The notes under the pieces were generated by a model, which had not been told where the DNA came from, made no database searches, and saw only the letters and a list, made by a program, of their open reading frames with translations. A program made the translations under genes and the position numbers. Shown here piece by piece: positions 8,620 through 17,608 of a stretch of DNA of 53,197 nt (the first letter of the stretch is position 1; the number at the start of each line of letters is the position of its first letter). Source of the stretch: Rhodoblastus acidophilus (GTDB taxonomy: Bacteria; Pseudomonadota; Alphaproteobacteria; Rhizobiales; Beijerinckiaceae); NCBI RefSeq assembly GCF_025961575.1, contig NZ_JAOQNX010000033.1, positions 1 to 53,197 of the forward strand, read 5' to 3'.

Positions 8620-9684
8620 TCAGGCGCAGGGCGGACGGTCTTCCAGGCGCCCGCGCCGCGCGCGCGCCAAAGCGTCGAGCATCAGGGTTCGCAGGGCGTC
8701 GGCCTCCTCAACCACCACCGCCACCGGCAGCGCTTCGGGTTGCGGCAGGTCCTGCCAGACCCCGGGCAGCAGCGGCGCGATCTTGACCATGTCCTTCTCG
8801 GTGGTCATCAGCAGCGCGTCCATCGCCGCCGCCTGCCTTTGCAGGGCGGCGATCTCCGAGGGACGGTAGAGGTGATGGTCGGGCAGGGCGTGGCGGGCGA
8901 CGATCCGCGCGCCGCAGGCTTCCAGCGATTCGAAGAATTTTGACGGGCGTCCGATCCCGGCGAAGGCGACCACCCGCGCCCCGAGCACGCGCAGCGCCGC
9001 ATGGGCGTCGGGGGCGAGCCGGCCGTGGAACACCGGCTTGCCGGCGTGGCGCAGGATCTTTGCGGCGGCATGGCCCGGCTCGCCCTCGCCGATGATCAGG
9101 CCGGCGTCGGTGCGGGCCAGTTGCACGTCGAGCGGCGCGCGCAAGGGACCGGCGGGAATCAACCGGCCATTGCCGAAGCCGACGCCGCCATCGACCACGG
9201 CCAGCGTAAAATCGCGGGCGAGGCTGGGATTTTGCAGGCCGTCGTCCATGACGATCATGCTGGCCCCGCCCGCCAGCGCCAGCAGCGCGCCGCTCGGCCG
9301 GTCGCGCGCCACCACGGTCGAGGCGACGCGGGCGAGCAGCAGCGGCTCGTCGCCGGTCTCCGCCGCGCCATGACGGCGGCGGTCGACCAGATGCGCGCCG
9401 CCGTCGGCCGACAACGCGCCGCCATAGCCGCGGGTGAGGAAGGCCGGGGTTTCGCCGTTGCGCTTGAGCCATTTGGCGACGGCCAAGGCGGTTGGGGTCT
9501 TTCCGGCGCCGCCGGCGACGAAATTCCCGATACAGATCACCGGCGCGTTGACCCGCGCGCCCTCCTGGTTCATGCGGCGCACGGCCAGACGGCCGTAGAG
9601 CGCGGCGAACGGCGTCAGCGCCGTCCGGAGGAGGCGTTGAAAAGGACCGGGCTCAACGGACCACCAGAACTCCGGCGCGCGCAT
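8620..9684 (-). CDS. lpxK: Tetraacyldisaccharide 4'-kinase LpxK
   Basis: A 354-residue inner-membrane-associated kinase that phosphorylates the 4' position of the lipid A disaccharide. The N-terminal PEFWW segment and the P-loop GNFVAGGAGKTPTALAVAKW (about 53-72) are diagnostic, and VMDDGLQNPSLARDFTLAVV is the conserved LpxK block. The length is normal. It lies downstream of waaA on the same strand with about 100 bases between, the conserved order in Hyphomicrobiales. Confidence 0.96.
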   Translation of the reverse strand: MRAPEFWWSVEPGPFQRLLRTALTPFAALYGRLAVRRMNQEGARVNAPVICIGNFVAGGAGKTPTALAVAKWLKRNGETPAFLTRGYGGALSADGGAHLVDRRRHGAAETGDEPLLLARVASTVVARDRPSGALLALAGGASMIVMDDGLQNPSLARDFTLAVVDGGVGFGNGRLIPAGPLRAPLDVQLARTDAGLIIGEGEPGHAAAKILRHAGKPVFHGRLAPDAHAALRVLGARVVAFAGIGRPSKFFESLEACGARIVARHALPDHHLYRPSEIAALQRQAAAMDALLMTTEKDMVKIAPLLPGVWQDLPQPEALPVAVVVEEADALRTLMLDALARARRGRLEDRPPCA

Positions 9685-9782
9685 CGTTTCCCCATCTGGC
9701 CAAAGCTTTTCAACTTAAACCCGCGCGAAGGGCAAAGGGAATGCGGGGGACAAAAAATAATGCGGCCCGGCCATCCGGGAGA

Positions 9783-11069
9783 TTACTGTCCCGAGACGAT
9801 CATCGCGGCGATATAGGGCTCGATGGCGCGCATCACCCGGTCCGAGGCGCCGCCGAGCGCGTCGACCGAAGCGCGCGAAAAATCCGCGGCCTGGCGCAGC
9901 AGGGCGGGATTGCCGAAAAGGAAGGCGAGACGGCGCGCCAGTTCGTCGGCGTCATTGACGACGAAGGCGCCGCCGCCCTGGTCCAGCGCCGCATAGACAT
10001 CGACGAAATTGCCGACATGCGGGCCGTGGAGAATGGCGGAGCCGAGTTTGGCCGGCTCGATCGGGTTCTGGCCGCCGCGTCCCGCCAGCGATTTGCCGAC
10101 GAAAATCACGCTGGCCAGCCGGTAGAACAGCCCGAGTTCGCCCATTGTGTCGGCGACATAGACCTCGGTCGTGCGGGTTGGAACCTCGCCGCGCGAGCGT
10201 TGCGCGGTCTCGAGGCCGGCCTCGCGCGCCAGAGCGGTGATCTCGTCGCCGCGAACGACATGGCGGGGCGCGAGCACGGTGAGCAGATGCGGGAATTGGC
10301 GCGCCAGCGTCTTGTGCGCCAGCAGCGCCAGGGCCTCTTCGCCCGCATGGGTGGAGGCTGCGACCCAGATCGGGCGCGGCCCGATCGCCTGGGCGAGCGC
10401 TTCCAGGCGCTTCGGGTCGGCCGGCGGCGCCTCGACGTCATATTTGAGGTTGCCGGCGGCGTGGACGCGCGGCGCGCCGAGCTGGAGCAGGCGGGCGGCG
10501 TCGTCGTCGCTCTGGGCGAGGCAGATGTCGATGCGGCCGAGCAGCGCGCCGATGAAGCCGGGCGCCATTTGCCAGCGGCTGAACGAGCGCGGCGACAGGC
10601 GCGCATTGACCGAGGCGATGGGAATGCCGCGCGCATGGACGGCGCAGATCATGTTCGGCCAGAGTTCGGATTCCGCCAGCAGGAACAGGTCGGGCCGCCA
10701 ATGGTCAAGAAAAGTGGCGATGAAGCCGGGGGCGTCGAGCGGCGCATATTGATGGAAGGCGCCGGAGGGCAGGCGCTGCGCCAGAATCCGCGCGGAGGTG
10801 ACCGTGCCCGTGGTCACCAGCACATGCAGGCCCTTGTCGATCAGGCGATCGACCAGCGGCAGCAGCGCGAGGCCCTCGCCGACGCTGGCGCCGTGCAGCC
10901 AGGCCAGACGTCCCTGCGGGCGTTCGAGGCCGGGCTTGCCGCGCCGTTCGCCGAGCCGCGACACGTCTTCCTTGCCGCGCTGCGCCCGCCGGCGCAGGAA
11001 CAGGCCGCTGAACGGCGCGAGCGATTGGGCGGCGACGCGGTAGACGGGGAGAAACATCTGCGTTTTCAT
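9783..11069 (-). CDS. waaA: 3-deoxy-D-manno-octulosonic acid transferase WaaA/KdtA
   Basis: A 428-residue GT30 glycosyltransferase that adds Kdo residues to lipid IVA. An N-terminal hydrophobic/basic anchor is followed by WLHGASVGEG with the catalytic Glu near residue 65. The C-terminal domain has TMGELGLFYRLASVIFVGKS and GGQNPIEPAKLGSAILHGPH, the donor-binding region of the family. It belongs to the leftward run cysQ-like, DUF4170, waaA, lpxK, which covers late lipid A/Kdo assembly. Confidence 0.96.
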   Translation of the reverse strand: MKTQMFLPVYRVAAQSLAPFSGLFLRRRAQRGKEDVSRLGERRGKPGLERPQGRLAWLHGASVGEGLALLPLVDRLIDKGLHVLVTTGTVTSARILAQRLPSGAFHQYAPLDAPGFIATFLDHWRPDLFLLAESELWPNMICAVHARGIPIASVNARLSPRSFSRWQMAPGFIGALLGRIDICLAQSDDDAARLLQLGAPRVHAAGNLKYDVEAPPADPKRLEALAQAIGPRPIWVAASTHAGEEALALLAHKTLARQFPHLLTVLAPRHVVRGDEITALAREAGLETAQRSRGEVPTRTTEVYVADTMGELGLFYRLASVIFVGKSLAGRGGQNPIEPAKLGSAILHGPHVGNFVDVYAALDQGGGAFVVNDADELARRLAFLFGNPALLRQAADFSRASVDALGGASDRVMRAIEPYIAAMIVSGQ

Positions 11070-11241
11070 CGCTCCCCTCCGGCTTGCCGCCGGTTGTCGC
11101 GCCGCCGCAACGGCCTGGGTTTGATCGTGTCGAAGCGCCCATTTTTAGACAAAGGGCGCGCGACGGTAAAGCTTGCGCCTCAGGCCGGCGCCCGGCGCCC
11201 GTCGCTCCTATCCGCCAGTTGTGGCGAAAAGCGGGCGTCGA

Positions 11242-11478
11242 TCACGCGTCCGAGGGGTCGAGCACGCGATGCAGGTGGACGATGAAATAGCGCATCTGCG
11301 CATTGTCCACGGTGGATTGCGCCTTGGCCTTCCAGGCGGCCTTGGCGCTGGCGAAATCCGGGAACATGCCGACGAGGTCGATCTGGCTCAGATCCTTGAA
11401 CTCCGTGGTGGCCAGGTCCTTGAGTTCGCCGCCAAAGACCAGATGCAGCAGCTGCTTGGGTTCAACTTCGTGAGACAT
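11242..11478 (-). CDS. DUF4170 protein
   Basis: A 78-residue protein matching DUF4170 (HLVFGGELKDLATTEFKDL, then AKAAWKAKAQSTVDNAQMRY, with the core FIVHLHRVLDP). This family is almost restricted to Alphaproteobacteria and is found beside waaA, so a supporting role in Kdo/lipid A biology is a reasonable inference only. AAGGAATGCC just before the ATG includes a plausible ribosome-binding site. It ends about 170 bases before the waaA start. Confidence 0.85.
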   Translation of the reverse strand: MSHEVEPKQLLHLVFGGELKDLATTEFKDLSQIDLVGMFPDFASAKAAWKAKAQSTVDNAQMRYFIVHLHRVLDPSDA

Positions 11479-11502
11479 GGCATTCCTTCCGTTGCGAGAC
11501 GT

Positions 11503-12462
11503 TCAGACCGGACGTTTCCCTCTTCGCGCGGCGGCGATCAGTTCACGCTGGAGGTCGGGAGGGCCCGCCGCCAGCGCCGGATGTTTTGTATCCGCGCGAT
11601 TGTAGATCGGCGTGCGGCCCTCGAAATCGGTGAGGACGCCGCCCGCTTCATGCAGGATGAGGTCGGCCGCCGCTATGTCCCAGTCGCAGGCGTTATGCCG
11701 CGCCAGCGCGCCGTCGAGGTCGCCGTCGGCGACGCGCAGCAGGCGCATGGCGAGCGAGGGCAGCCGCGGTCTTGCGGTGAAGGAGAGTCCGGAGCGCGTG
11801 AGATCGGCGATCAGGCCTTCGGGCGCGGCCAGTTGCGCGCCCGAAACGGTTTCGCGTGTCGAAACCGAGATTTTCGCGCCGTTGCAGGTGGCGCCGCCGC
11901 CGCGAACCGCCAGGAAAAACTGGTCGAGCGCGGGCGCGTGAACCAGGCCCAGGACTGGGCGCCCCTGGCTGACCAGGGCGATGCAGATGGCGAAACAGGG
12001 ATCGCCGGAGACGAAGCCGCGCGTGCCGTCGATGGGATCGACGATGAAGACGGGGTCGCGGTCCAGCCGCTCCGGATTGTCGACAGTCTCTTCGGACAGC
12101 CAGCCGCAGCCGGGCGCCAAGGCCGGGAGGCTGTCCCGCAAGAAGGCGTCGATGCGCAGATCCGCTTCGCTGACCGGGCTGCCGCACGCTTTTTGCGTCA
12201 CTTCCGCCGCCGCCGTCCGGCCGGGACGGAAATAGTCGAGCGCGATGCGGCCGGCGTCGCGGAGGATCGCTTCGACGCTCGGCGCCAGTGCGGCGGGATC
12301 GAAAGTCTGGGGCAAGTCGCAAAATCGTCGTTGAGGTCGAGCCGATGTAAAGGCGCCCTGGCGCGAGCGCAAGAGTTTTCGGCTTTGCTGCGCCAATGCA
12401 GACAATTTTTCGCAATCTCTTGGCGTGTTGTTCGCCGCGCCGGGCGGCCGTGGGGATTGCAT
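11503..12462 (-). CDS. cysQ: Inositol monophosphatase-fold phosphatase, CysQ-like
   Basis: Metal-dependent phosphatase fold with the family motifs: GWLSEETVDN (first metal ligands), DPIDGTRGFVSGDPCF (DPxDGT motif) and CDWDIAAADLILHEAGG (WDxAA motif). The context upstream of DUF4170/waaA is the usual place of the alphaproteobacterial 3'(2'),5'-bisphosphate nucleotidase CysQ. A histidinol-phosphatase-like activity cannot be excluded. Conservation begins only around residue 50 (LPQTFDPAALAPSVEAIL), and the true start may be a TTG at 12315. Neither start has a good ribosome-binding site. Confidence 0.85.
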   Translation of the reverse strand: MQSPRPPGAANNTPRDCEKLSALAQQSRKLLRSRQGAFTSARPQRRFCDLPQTFDPAALAPSVEAILRDAGRIALDYFRPGRTAAAEVTQKACGSPVSEADLRIDAFLRDSLPALAPGCGWLSEETVDNPERLDRDPVFIVDPIDGTRGFVSGDPCFAICIALVSQGRPVLGLVHAPALDQFFLAVRGGGATCNGAKISVSTRETVSGAQLAAPEGLIADLTRSGLSFTARPRLPSLAMRLLRVADGDLDGALARHNACDWDIAAADLILHEAGGVLTDFEGRTPIYNRADTKHPALAAGPPDLQRELIAAARRGKRPV

Positions 12463-12541
12463 AAAATTTGCGGCAAATTCTTAGGCCGGCGGAGGCGGGG
12501 CGTCGCGAAGATGAGGCAGACCAGAGATTTGGGAGCCCGCC

Positions 12542-13057
12542 ATGTCGTTTCACGCCCCCCTCGCCAGCATCGTGACCACGGATCCGCGCGCCGATGGCGG
12601 GCAGCGTCGGGTCACGCTGGGCGCCGACACGATCGGCATCGACCGCAGCCTCGCCGGCGTGCGCATGAAGCTCGCTTTGCCGGTGCGCGCCTTTCGCGGC
12701 GTCACCCTGTCGGTCGTCGAGGGCGCCCGGGAGACCTGGTATCGCGTCGAACTCGACCATTCCGACCCCGACCTGCGCGTGACGCTCGCGGAAAACCGCG
12801 ATCCCGAGGCGCTGGTCGCGGAATGGCGCGGCTGGGCCAAATTTTTTGGGCTGCCGCGCCTCGCCCAGGGGACGGACGACTGCCGGGTGGCGCTCGACGG
12901 GCGCCTGGGCGCGCTGGTGCTTGGCGCCGCGCAGCCGCGCAAGCGCGGCTGGCCGCTCAAGCGCCGGCGCTCGCGCATGTCCGCGTTCCGCAAGCCGGTG
13001 CGCACTGGCGCGCTGGCCGTCCATCGCGAGGAACGCGAGATCATCTGTTACGAGTGA
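12542..13057 (+). CDS. DUF6101-like protein
   Basis: A 171-residue protein. The composition and blocks (VTLGADTIGIDRSLAGVRMK, LPVRAFRGVTLSVVEG and a basic patch GWPLKRRRSRMSAFRKPVR) fit the DUF6101 family of Hyphomicrobiales, whose function is unknown. GGGAG lies seven bases before the ATG. The family is often found close to ubiA, as here. No membrane segment or catalytic motif is visible. Confidence 0.7.
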   Translation: MSFHAPLASIVTTDPRADGGQRRVTLGADTIGIDRSLAGVRMKLALPVRAFRGVTLSVVEGARETWYRVELDHSDPDLRVTLAENRDPEALVAEWRGWAKFFGLPRLAQGTDDCRVALDGRLGALVLGAAQPRKRGWPLKRRRSRMSAFRKPVRTGALAVHREEREIICYE

Positions 13058-13080
13058 GAGAAGGTTTTTGGCGCCCGTCG

Positions 13081-13320
13081 TCAGTGGCGGCGGTGGCGGT
13101 GATGACGATGGCGGCGGCAGTCGCTGCGCATGGCGCAGGAAATGTGTGGGCCGGCCGAATAGCCGATGACGCCCCCCGCCACCAGGCCGACGGGACCGCC
13201 GACCAGCGCGCCCGCGCCGGCGCCGAGAATGCCGTCGACGGCGCGGCTGTCGGCGTGGGCTTCAAAGGCGACGAGCGACAGCGCCAGCGCCGCAGCGGCG
13301 AGATAAGTCATTCTGATCAT
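13081..13320 (-). CDS. Small exported glycine-zipper protein with His/Arg-rich tail
   Basis: A 79-residue protein. It has a signal peptide (residues 1-23, ending FEAHA), then a glycine-rich hydrophobic stretch (AGAGALVGGPVGLVAGGVIG, about 34-53) typical of glycine-zipper membrane-associating peptides. It ends in a very basic tail containing CRRHRHHRHRRH. AAGGAA nine bases upstream of ATG supports this start over an upstream one. The tail could bind metal or anionic surfaces, and this is only a suggestion. It is convergent with the DUF6101 gene. Confidence 0.65.
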   Translation of the reverse strand: MIRMTYLAAAALALSLVAFEAHADSRAVDGILGAGAGALVGGPVGLVAGGVIGYSAGPHISCAMRSDCRRHRHHRHRRH

Positions 13321-13401
13321 GCCGATTCCTTCGTTTTTGCCTAAGAAGGAATTGCTGAAGGCCGTGTTCAAAATGAGGCGTCAGCGGAGCAGGAGGATGC
13401 C

Positions 13402-13490
13402 CTGAAAAGCCCGTGGACCGCCCTCGCCCTTCGATGCTTTCGACAAGCTCAGCACTGCTGACGCAGGCTCCTCAGGGTGAGGGGCTCATT
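13402..13490. repeat. Dispersed palindromic repeat, family A, copy 1
   Basis: The halves GACCGCCCTCGCCCTTCGA and GGCTCCTCAGGGTGAGGG flank a variable centre and form an imperfect palindrome. The same two halves recur at 20354-20423 and 35868-35934. All copies are intergenic. Such short palindromic repeats are widespread in Hyphomicrobiales genomes. Confidence 0.75.
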
Positions 13491-13498
13491 CATTGTTC

Positions 13499-14428
13499 TC
13501 AGACGAAATAGAACATCAGGTTTTCCGCCAGCAGCCCGCCGAACAGCAGGAAGCCGGCGGTTCCGTTGGAGCGGAACAGTTTGAGCGCTTCCGCCTCGTC
13601 GGCGCCGACGAGACGGCGCAGCTGGCGGGCGAGATGCACGGCGAAGGCGACCAGCCCCACATGCGCCAAAAGTCCGGCGCCCGCCTTGAGCAGCGCCACT
13701 TCCGCCAGGGCCACCGAACCGAAATAGATCAGGGCGACCACGGGGACGAGGTGCTCGCCGAACAGCAAAGCGGTGGATTTGACTCCCGCCTCGATGTCGT
13801 CGCGGCGATCCTGGACGGCATAGATCGTGTCATAGCCGATGGTCCACAGGATGCACGAGCCATAGAGCCAGAGCGCCGGCGCGGCGATTTCGCCTGTGAC
13901 CGCCGACCAGCCGATCAGCGCGCCCCAGGAGAAGGCGAGCCCCAGAACCGCCTGCGGCCAGGAGGTGATCCGCTTCATGAACGGGTAGATCGCCACCGGA
14001 ATCAGCGAAGCGAAGCCGACGAAGATCGAAAACACGTTCAGCGACAGCAGCACGTAAAGCCCGACCAGGCATTGCGCCAGCAGGAAGATCGCGGCGGCGA
14101 GCGGCGTGACCTGGCCCGAGGCCAGCGGGCGCTGTTTTGTGCGCTCGACCTTGGCGTCGATGTTGCGGTCGACGAAATCGTTGAAGGTCGAGCCCGCGCC
14201 GCGCATGGCGATGGAGCCGAGCGTGAACAGGATCAGCAGGTCGAAATGCGGCTTTTCCGCATGGGCGATGGCGGCGAGGCAGGTCGCGGACAGGCAGGGG
14301 GCGAGCAGCAATTGCCAGCCCACGGGACGGTCGAGCCGGGCGAGCTGCACATAGGGCAGCCAGGACGCGGGCAGCCGGCTCCAGACGCCATGGGCGCTGG
14401 AATCGGGAAGAAGGGCAGTCCCGGACAT
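13499..14428 (-). CDS. ubiA: 4-hydroxybenzoate octaprenyltransferase UbiA
   Basis: A 309-residue integral membrane prenyltransferase of ubiquinone biosynthesis that joins 4-hydroxybenzoate to the polyprenyl chain. The Mg/diphosphate motif appears as STFNDFVDRNIDAKVERTK (NDxxDxxxD form) and the second Asp motif as YDTIYAVQDRRDD. About nine hydrophobic segments follow, and the length is normal. The frame continues upstream without a stop, but the ATG at 14428 is the family start and lies two bases after the stop of the exported-protein gene, so the two are probably coupled. Confidence 0.95.
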   Translation of the reverse strand: MSGTALLPDSSAHGVWSRLPASWLPYVQLARLDRPVGWQLLLAPCLSATCLAAIAHAEKPHFDLLILFTLGSIAMRGAGSTFNDFVDRNIDAKVERTKQRPLASGQVTPLAAAIFLLAQCLVGLYVLLSLNVFSIFVGFASLIPVAIYPFMKRITSWPQAVLGLAFSWGALIGWSAVTGEIAAPALWLYGSCILWTIGYDTIYAVQDRRDDIEAGVKSTALLFGEHLVPVVALIYFGSVALAEVALLKAGAGLLAHVGLVAFAVHLARQLRRLVGADEAEALKLFRSNGTAGFLLFGGLLAENLMFYFV

Positions 14429-14430
14429 GG

Positions 14431-14880
14431 TTACAGCGGTCCCGCGGGCAGTTTGACGGGCGGCGGCGCGGCGGCGGCGCCCATGCCGCCGTTTTGCTGC
14501 ATCTGTTTGACCTTGGCGGCGAGATCGCAGGCCTGTTTGGCCATGCCGCTGGTGCGCCCGGTACCCTCCTTGAAATTGTTCAAGAAGTCGTCGGGTATGT
14601 TGCACCATTCCTTGTTCTTGGCGAGATAGGCGCCCATCTGCGCCTCGACCGCGCTCAGGTTTTTCAGGGCGGGGCAGGCCGCGACCGGATCGAGCTTGCC
14701 GCCATGCGCTTTGGAAATGGCGTTGAGCGCCTGGATGGCGGCGTTGCGCTTCTGGCCGAAGGCGGCGATGTCCTCGTTGCAGCTCTGCGCCTGCGCGGAC
14801 GGGGCGAGCGCCGCCAGCCCGGCGAGGGCGATGAGGGAGAGGGCAAACAGCCGCACAGCGGCGAAATCGAGCCTGGACAT
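14431..14880 (-). CDS. Exported protein of unknown function
   Basis: A 149-residue protein. It has a signal peptide of about 32 residues (LIALAGLAALAPSAQAQ cleavage region). The mature domain has four cysteines (SCNED, ACPALKN, EWCNIP, QACDLAAK), which suggests two disulfides, and ends in a Gly/Ala/Pro-rich tail. The start at 14880 places the signal peptide correctly, and an ATG eight codons earlier is possible. It is transcribed with ubiA. No family name could be recalled. Confidence 0.7.
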   Translation of the reverse strand: MSRLDFAAVRLFALSLIALAGLAALAPSAQAQSCNEDIAAFGQKRNAAIQALNAISKAHGGKLDPVAACPALKNLSAVEAQMGAYLAKNKEWCNIPDDFLNNFKEGTGRTSGMAKQACDLAAKVKQMQQNGGMGAAAAPPPVKLPAGPL

Positions 14881-14940
14881 CAGTGATCCGTTGTTTCGCC
14901 GCATACACTTAGCTCAAGCGGGCGCAAGCAGGCAAGGACC

Positions 14941-15408
14941 CTAAAATTTGGGCTTTTCCGGGGCGGGTCTTTTAAGGAAGGGCGCCATGCCCGCCCGCGC
15001 CAGGGCGTCGGCGCGTTCGTTCATGGGATCGCCGGCATGGCCCTTCACCCAATGCCAGTCGACTTCGTGGCGGTTGGCGGCCTCGTCGAGCCGCTTCCAC
15101 AGGTCGTCGTTCTTCACCGGTTTCTTGTCGGCGGTGCGCCAGCCGTTGCGCTTCCAATTGTGCACCCAGCCGGTCACGCCCTGGCGCACATATTGCGAAT
15201 CCGTGTGCAGATCGACCGCGCAGGGGCGGGTGAGCGCCTCGAGCGCCGATATGGCGGCGAGCAGCTCCATGCGGTTGTTGGTGGTCTGCGGCTCGCCGCC
15301 GGAAAATTCCTTTTCCGCCCCGTTGAAGGTGAGGATGGCGCCCCAGCCGCCGGGTCCGGGATTGCCGGAACAGGCGCCGTCGGTCCAGATCGCGACGCGC
15401 TTGGTCAC
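14941..15408 (-). CDS. rnhA: Ribonuclease HI
   Basis: A 155-residue enzyme that cleaves RNA in RNA-DNA hybrids. All four catalytic carboxylates are visible in canonical places: Asp10 ([15 protein letters not shown]), Glu48 ([15 protein letters not shown]), Asp70 ([10 protein letters not shown]) and Asp134 ([11 protein letters not shown]). The start is a GTG at 15408 that overlaps the thrB stop as GTGA, which implies translational coupling. thrB-rnhA is a conserved pair in Hyphomicrobiales. Confidence 0.96.
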   Translation of the reverse strand: MTKRVAIWTDGACSGNPGPGGWGAILTFNGAEKEFSGGEPQTTNNRMELLAAISALEALTRPCAVDLHTDSQYVRQGVTGWVHNWKRNGWRTADKKPVKNDDLWKRLDEAANRHEVDWHWVKGHAGDPMNERADALARAGMAPFLKRPAPEKPKF

Positions 15409-16370
15409 GAGGCCAGACCGTATTCGGAGGACGAGACGATCCACTGGTGGAAGCGCAGGCGGGTGAGATAATCCAGGGGATTCTTGGGCTTGACCAGCGC
15501 GCCGGGCGGCACGTTGAGCCAGTCGTAGAGCCGTGTCAGCAGGAAGCGCATCGCGGCGCCGCGCGAAAGAATCGGCAAAGCGGCGCGCTCCGCGGCGTCC
15601 AGCCGGCGCACGCTCTCATAGCCTTGCAGCAGCGCCCGGCCCTTGGTGGCGTTGAAGGCGCCGCCGGGCTCGAAACACCAGGCGTTCAGACAGATCGCCA
15701 GATCATAGGCGAAGGAATCGTCGCAGGCGAAATAGAAGTCGATCAGCCCCGACAGCTTTTTGCCGATGAAGAACACATTGTCCGGGAACAGATCGGCGTG
15801 GATGACGCCTTTCGGCAGGTCCCGCGGCCAGTCCGCCTCCAGCGCGTCGAGTTCGCGGGCGATCTCCGAGGCCAGGCCGGGCGCGACGGAATCGGCTTGT
15901 TCGCGCGAGGTTTCGAACAGCGGGCGCCAGTGGGGCAGGCTGAGCGCATTGTCGCGGTGAAGCTCAAAACCTTCGCCGTCGAGATGAAGCTGCGCCAGGG
16001 CCCGGCCGGTTTCGAGGCAGTGATTCGCGTCGGGTTTGCGGGTCGAGACGCCGTCGAGAAACGTGACCAGCGCCGCCGGCCGCCCGGCCAGTTCACCGAG
16101 CGCGCCGCCGTCGCGGCGTTTTACGGGAACGGGGCAGGTGAGCCCGCGGGCGGAAAGATGCTCCATCAGGCCGAGGAAAAACGGCAGGTCCGCCGGGTTC
16201 ACCCGCTTTTCGTAGAGGGTGAGGATGAAATAGCCGGCCTGGCAATGCAGGAGATAGTTGGAGTTTTCGACGCCCTCGGCAATGCCCTTGAACGACAGGG
16301 CCGGCCCGAGCGTGTAATCTGAGAGAAAGGCGTAAAGGGCCTCGTCCGTGACATCGGTGTAAACGGCCAT
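15405..16370 (-). CDS. thrB: Homoserine kinase (APH-fold, ThrB type II)
   Basis: A 321-residue homoserine kinase of the aminoglycoside-phosphotransferase fold, making O-phosphohomoserine for threonine synthesis. The block [14 protein letters not shown] holds the catalytic Asp (HxDxxxxN motif), and [21 protein letters not shown] holds the metal-binding Asp. The N-terminal [16 protein letters not shown] is typical and fixes the start at 16370. Its stop overlaps the rnhA GTG start by four bases. Confidence 0.95.
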   Translation of the reverse strand: MAVYTDVTDEALYAFLSDYTLGPALSFKGIAEGVENSNYLLHCQAGYFILTLYEKRVNPADLPFFLGLMEHLSARGLTCPVPVKRRDGGALGELAGRPAALVTFLDGVSTRKPDANHCLETGRALAQLHLDGEGFELHRDNALSLPHWRPLFETSREQADSVAPGLASEIARELDALEADWPRDLPKGVIHADLFPDNVFFIGKKLSGLIDFYFACDDSFAYDLAICLNAWCFEPGGAFNATKGRALLQGYESVRRLDAAERAALPILSRGAAMRFLLTRLYDWLNVPPGALVKPKNPLDYLTRLRFHQWIVSSSEYGLAS

Positions 16371-16502
16371 GGCCCCGACTCTTTTTTGTGCGTGTGGCCC
16401 CCTGTTAAATCCGCAAGCGCGGCGCGTCAAACGGCTGGCTTTTTCGGCTGCGAGCGCCGTACAGAAATTGGTTGGTTTCCCAGCGCGATTTCAACCCAAG
16501 AA

Positions 16503-16613
16503 CGTCATGCCCGGGCGTCGTCCCGGGCATCCACGCCGGCCCGCCGGGGAAAACCTCCGGCAGTTCGCATTGCGGCGCCGCGTGGATGGCCGGGACGACG
16601 CCCGGCCATGACG
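16503..16613. repeat. Long inverted repeat, dispersed palindromic family B
   Basis: A 34-base arm at 16503-16536 (starting CGTCATGCCCGGGCGTCG) is nearly complementary to one at 16580-16613 (ending CGCCCGGCCATGACG), around a 43-base centre. It lies upstream of thrB and downstream of the SDR gene. CGTCATGGCCGGG-type palindromes are abundant intergenic repeats in Bradyrhizobium and relatives. No coding is credible across it. Confidence 0.8.
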
Positions 16614-16729
16614 ACATAAAGTTGCATCGCAATGCGGATATTCTCGTGTCTGTGGAACCGACAATTTCCCAGGACAGCCGTGCGCTCTGAAGCGGGGCGA
16701 GGGGACGTGCGGCGACCGCGAGCGAAACG

Positions 16730-17599
16730 CTATGCGAGAGGCTTGAGGCTCACGCCTTCGGGGACCGGCGTGTCCTCCGGCACGAAAAAGTCGGGCGCGA
16801 GCGGCGAGGTCGGGTCTGCGCGATAGACATCGAAATCGGTCACGCCGCGGCTCGCCAGCAGCACGTCGTCGATGAAGAACTGACCGGTGGTTTCGCGCGC
16901 GGGCGAAACGAAAATCGCATGCGCCGCGTCGCCCATGATCTCCGGCTTGCGCGAGGCGCGCATCAATTGCGCCCCGCCCAGAAGATTGTTGACGGCGGCG
17001 GTGGCGATGGTGGTGCGCGGCCACAGCGCGTTGACGGCGATCCCTTTTCCGCGCAGCTCGCCGGCAAGCCCCAGAACCGCGAGGCTCATGCCGAACTTGG
17101 CCATGGAATAGGCGGTGTGCGCCGCAAACCATTTTTCCTTCATGTCGAGCGGCGGCGACAGCATCAGAATATGCGGATTTTCCGCCTTGGCGAGGTAGGG
17201 AACGGCGAGTTTCGCCGTCATGTAGGAGCCGCGCGCGTTGATCTGGTGCATCAGGTCAAAACGCTTCATGTCGATGGTCTGGCTGTCGCCCAGCGCAATG
17301 GCGGACGCATTGTTGACGACAATGTCCAGGCCGCCAAATTTTTCCGCTGTTTGCGCCAGGGCGGCGGCGACTTGCGCTTCGTCGCGCACGTCCACCGACA
17401 GCGGCAGCGCCTTGCCGCCCGCCGCCTCGATCTCTTCCGCAGCCGTAAAAATCGTGCCGGGCAGTTTGGGATGAGGCTCCGTGGTTTTCGCCGCAATGGC
17501 GACATTGGCGCCGTCGCGCGCGGCGCGCAGCGCGATGGCGAGGCCGATGCCGCGCGAGGCGCCGGTAATAAAAAGGGTTTTGTTCGCCAGCGAAGTCAT
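16730..17599 (-). CDS. SDR-family oxidoreductase, HSDL2-like
   Basis: A 289-residue classical short-chain dehydrogenase. It shows the cofactor loop TGASRGIGLAIALRA (about 12-26), NNASAIALG, and the catalytic YSMAK with an upstream Ser (LMLSPPLDM). The pattern IAAKTTEPHPKLPGTIFTAA is characteristic of the HSDL2-like (hydroxysteroid dehydrogenase-like 2) group. The substrate is unknown. It starts ten bases after the crotonase stop with AGGA ahead of the ATG, so the two form an operon and may act in one acyl-CoA/lipid pathway. Confidence 0.88.
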   Translation of the reverse strand: MTSLANKTLFITGASRGIGLAIALRAARDGANVAIAAKTTEPHPKLPGTIFTAAEEIEAAGGKALPLSVDVRDEAQVAAALAQTAEKFGGLDIVVNNASAIALGDSQTIDMKRFDLMHQINARGSYMTAKLAVPYLAKAENPHILMLSPPLDMKEKWFAAHTAYSMAKFGMSLAVLGLAGELRGKGIAVNALWPRTTIATAAVNNLLGGAQLMRASRKPEIMGDAAHAIFVSPARETTGQFFIDDVLLASRGVTDFDVYRADPTSPLAPDFFVPEDTPVPEGVSLKPLA

Positions 17600-17608
17600 G
17601 CGCAAATC

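Noticed and set aside
11173-13344. 723-codon plus-strand frame across cysQ-like and DUF6101 genes
   Set aside because: It crosses several real genes and gene gaps. Its product is low-complexity Arg/Gly/Ala, typical of antisense frames in GC-rich DNA.
16491-17132. Minus-strand frame covering the inverted repeat and part of the SDR gene
   Set aside because: It is produced by the palindromic repeat and a shadow of the SDR gene, with no domain and no ribosome-binding site.
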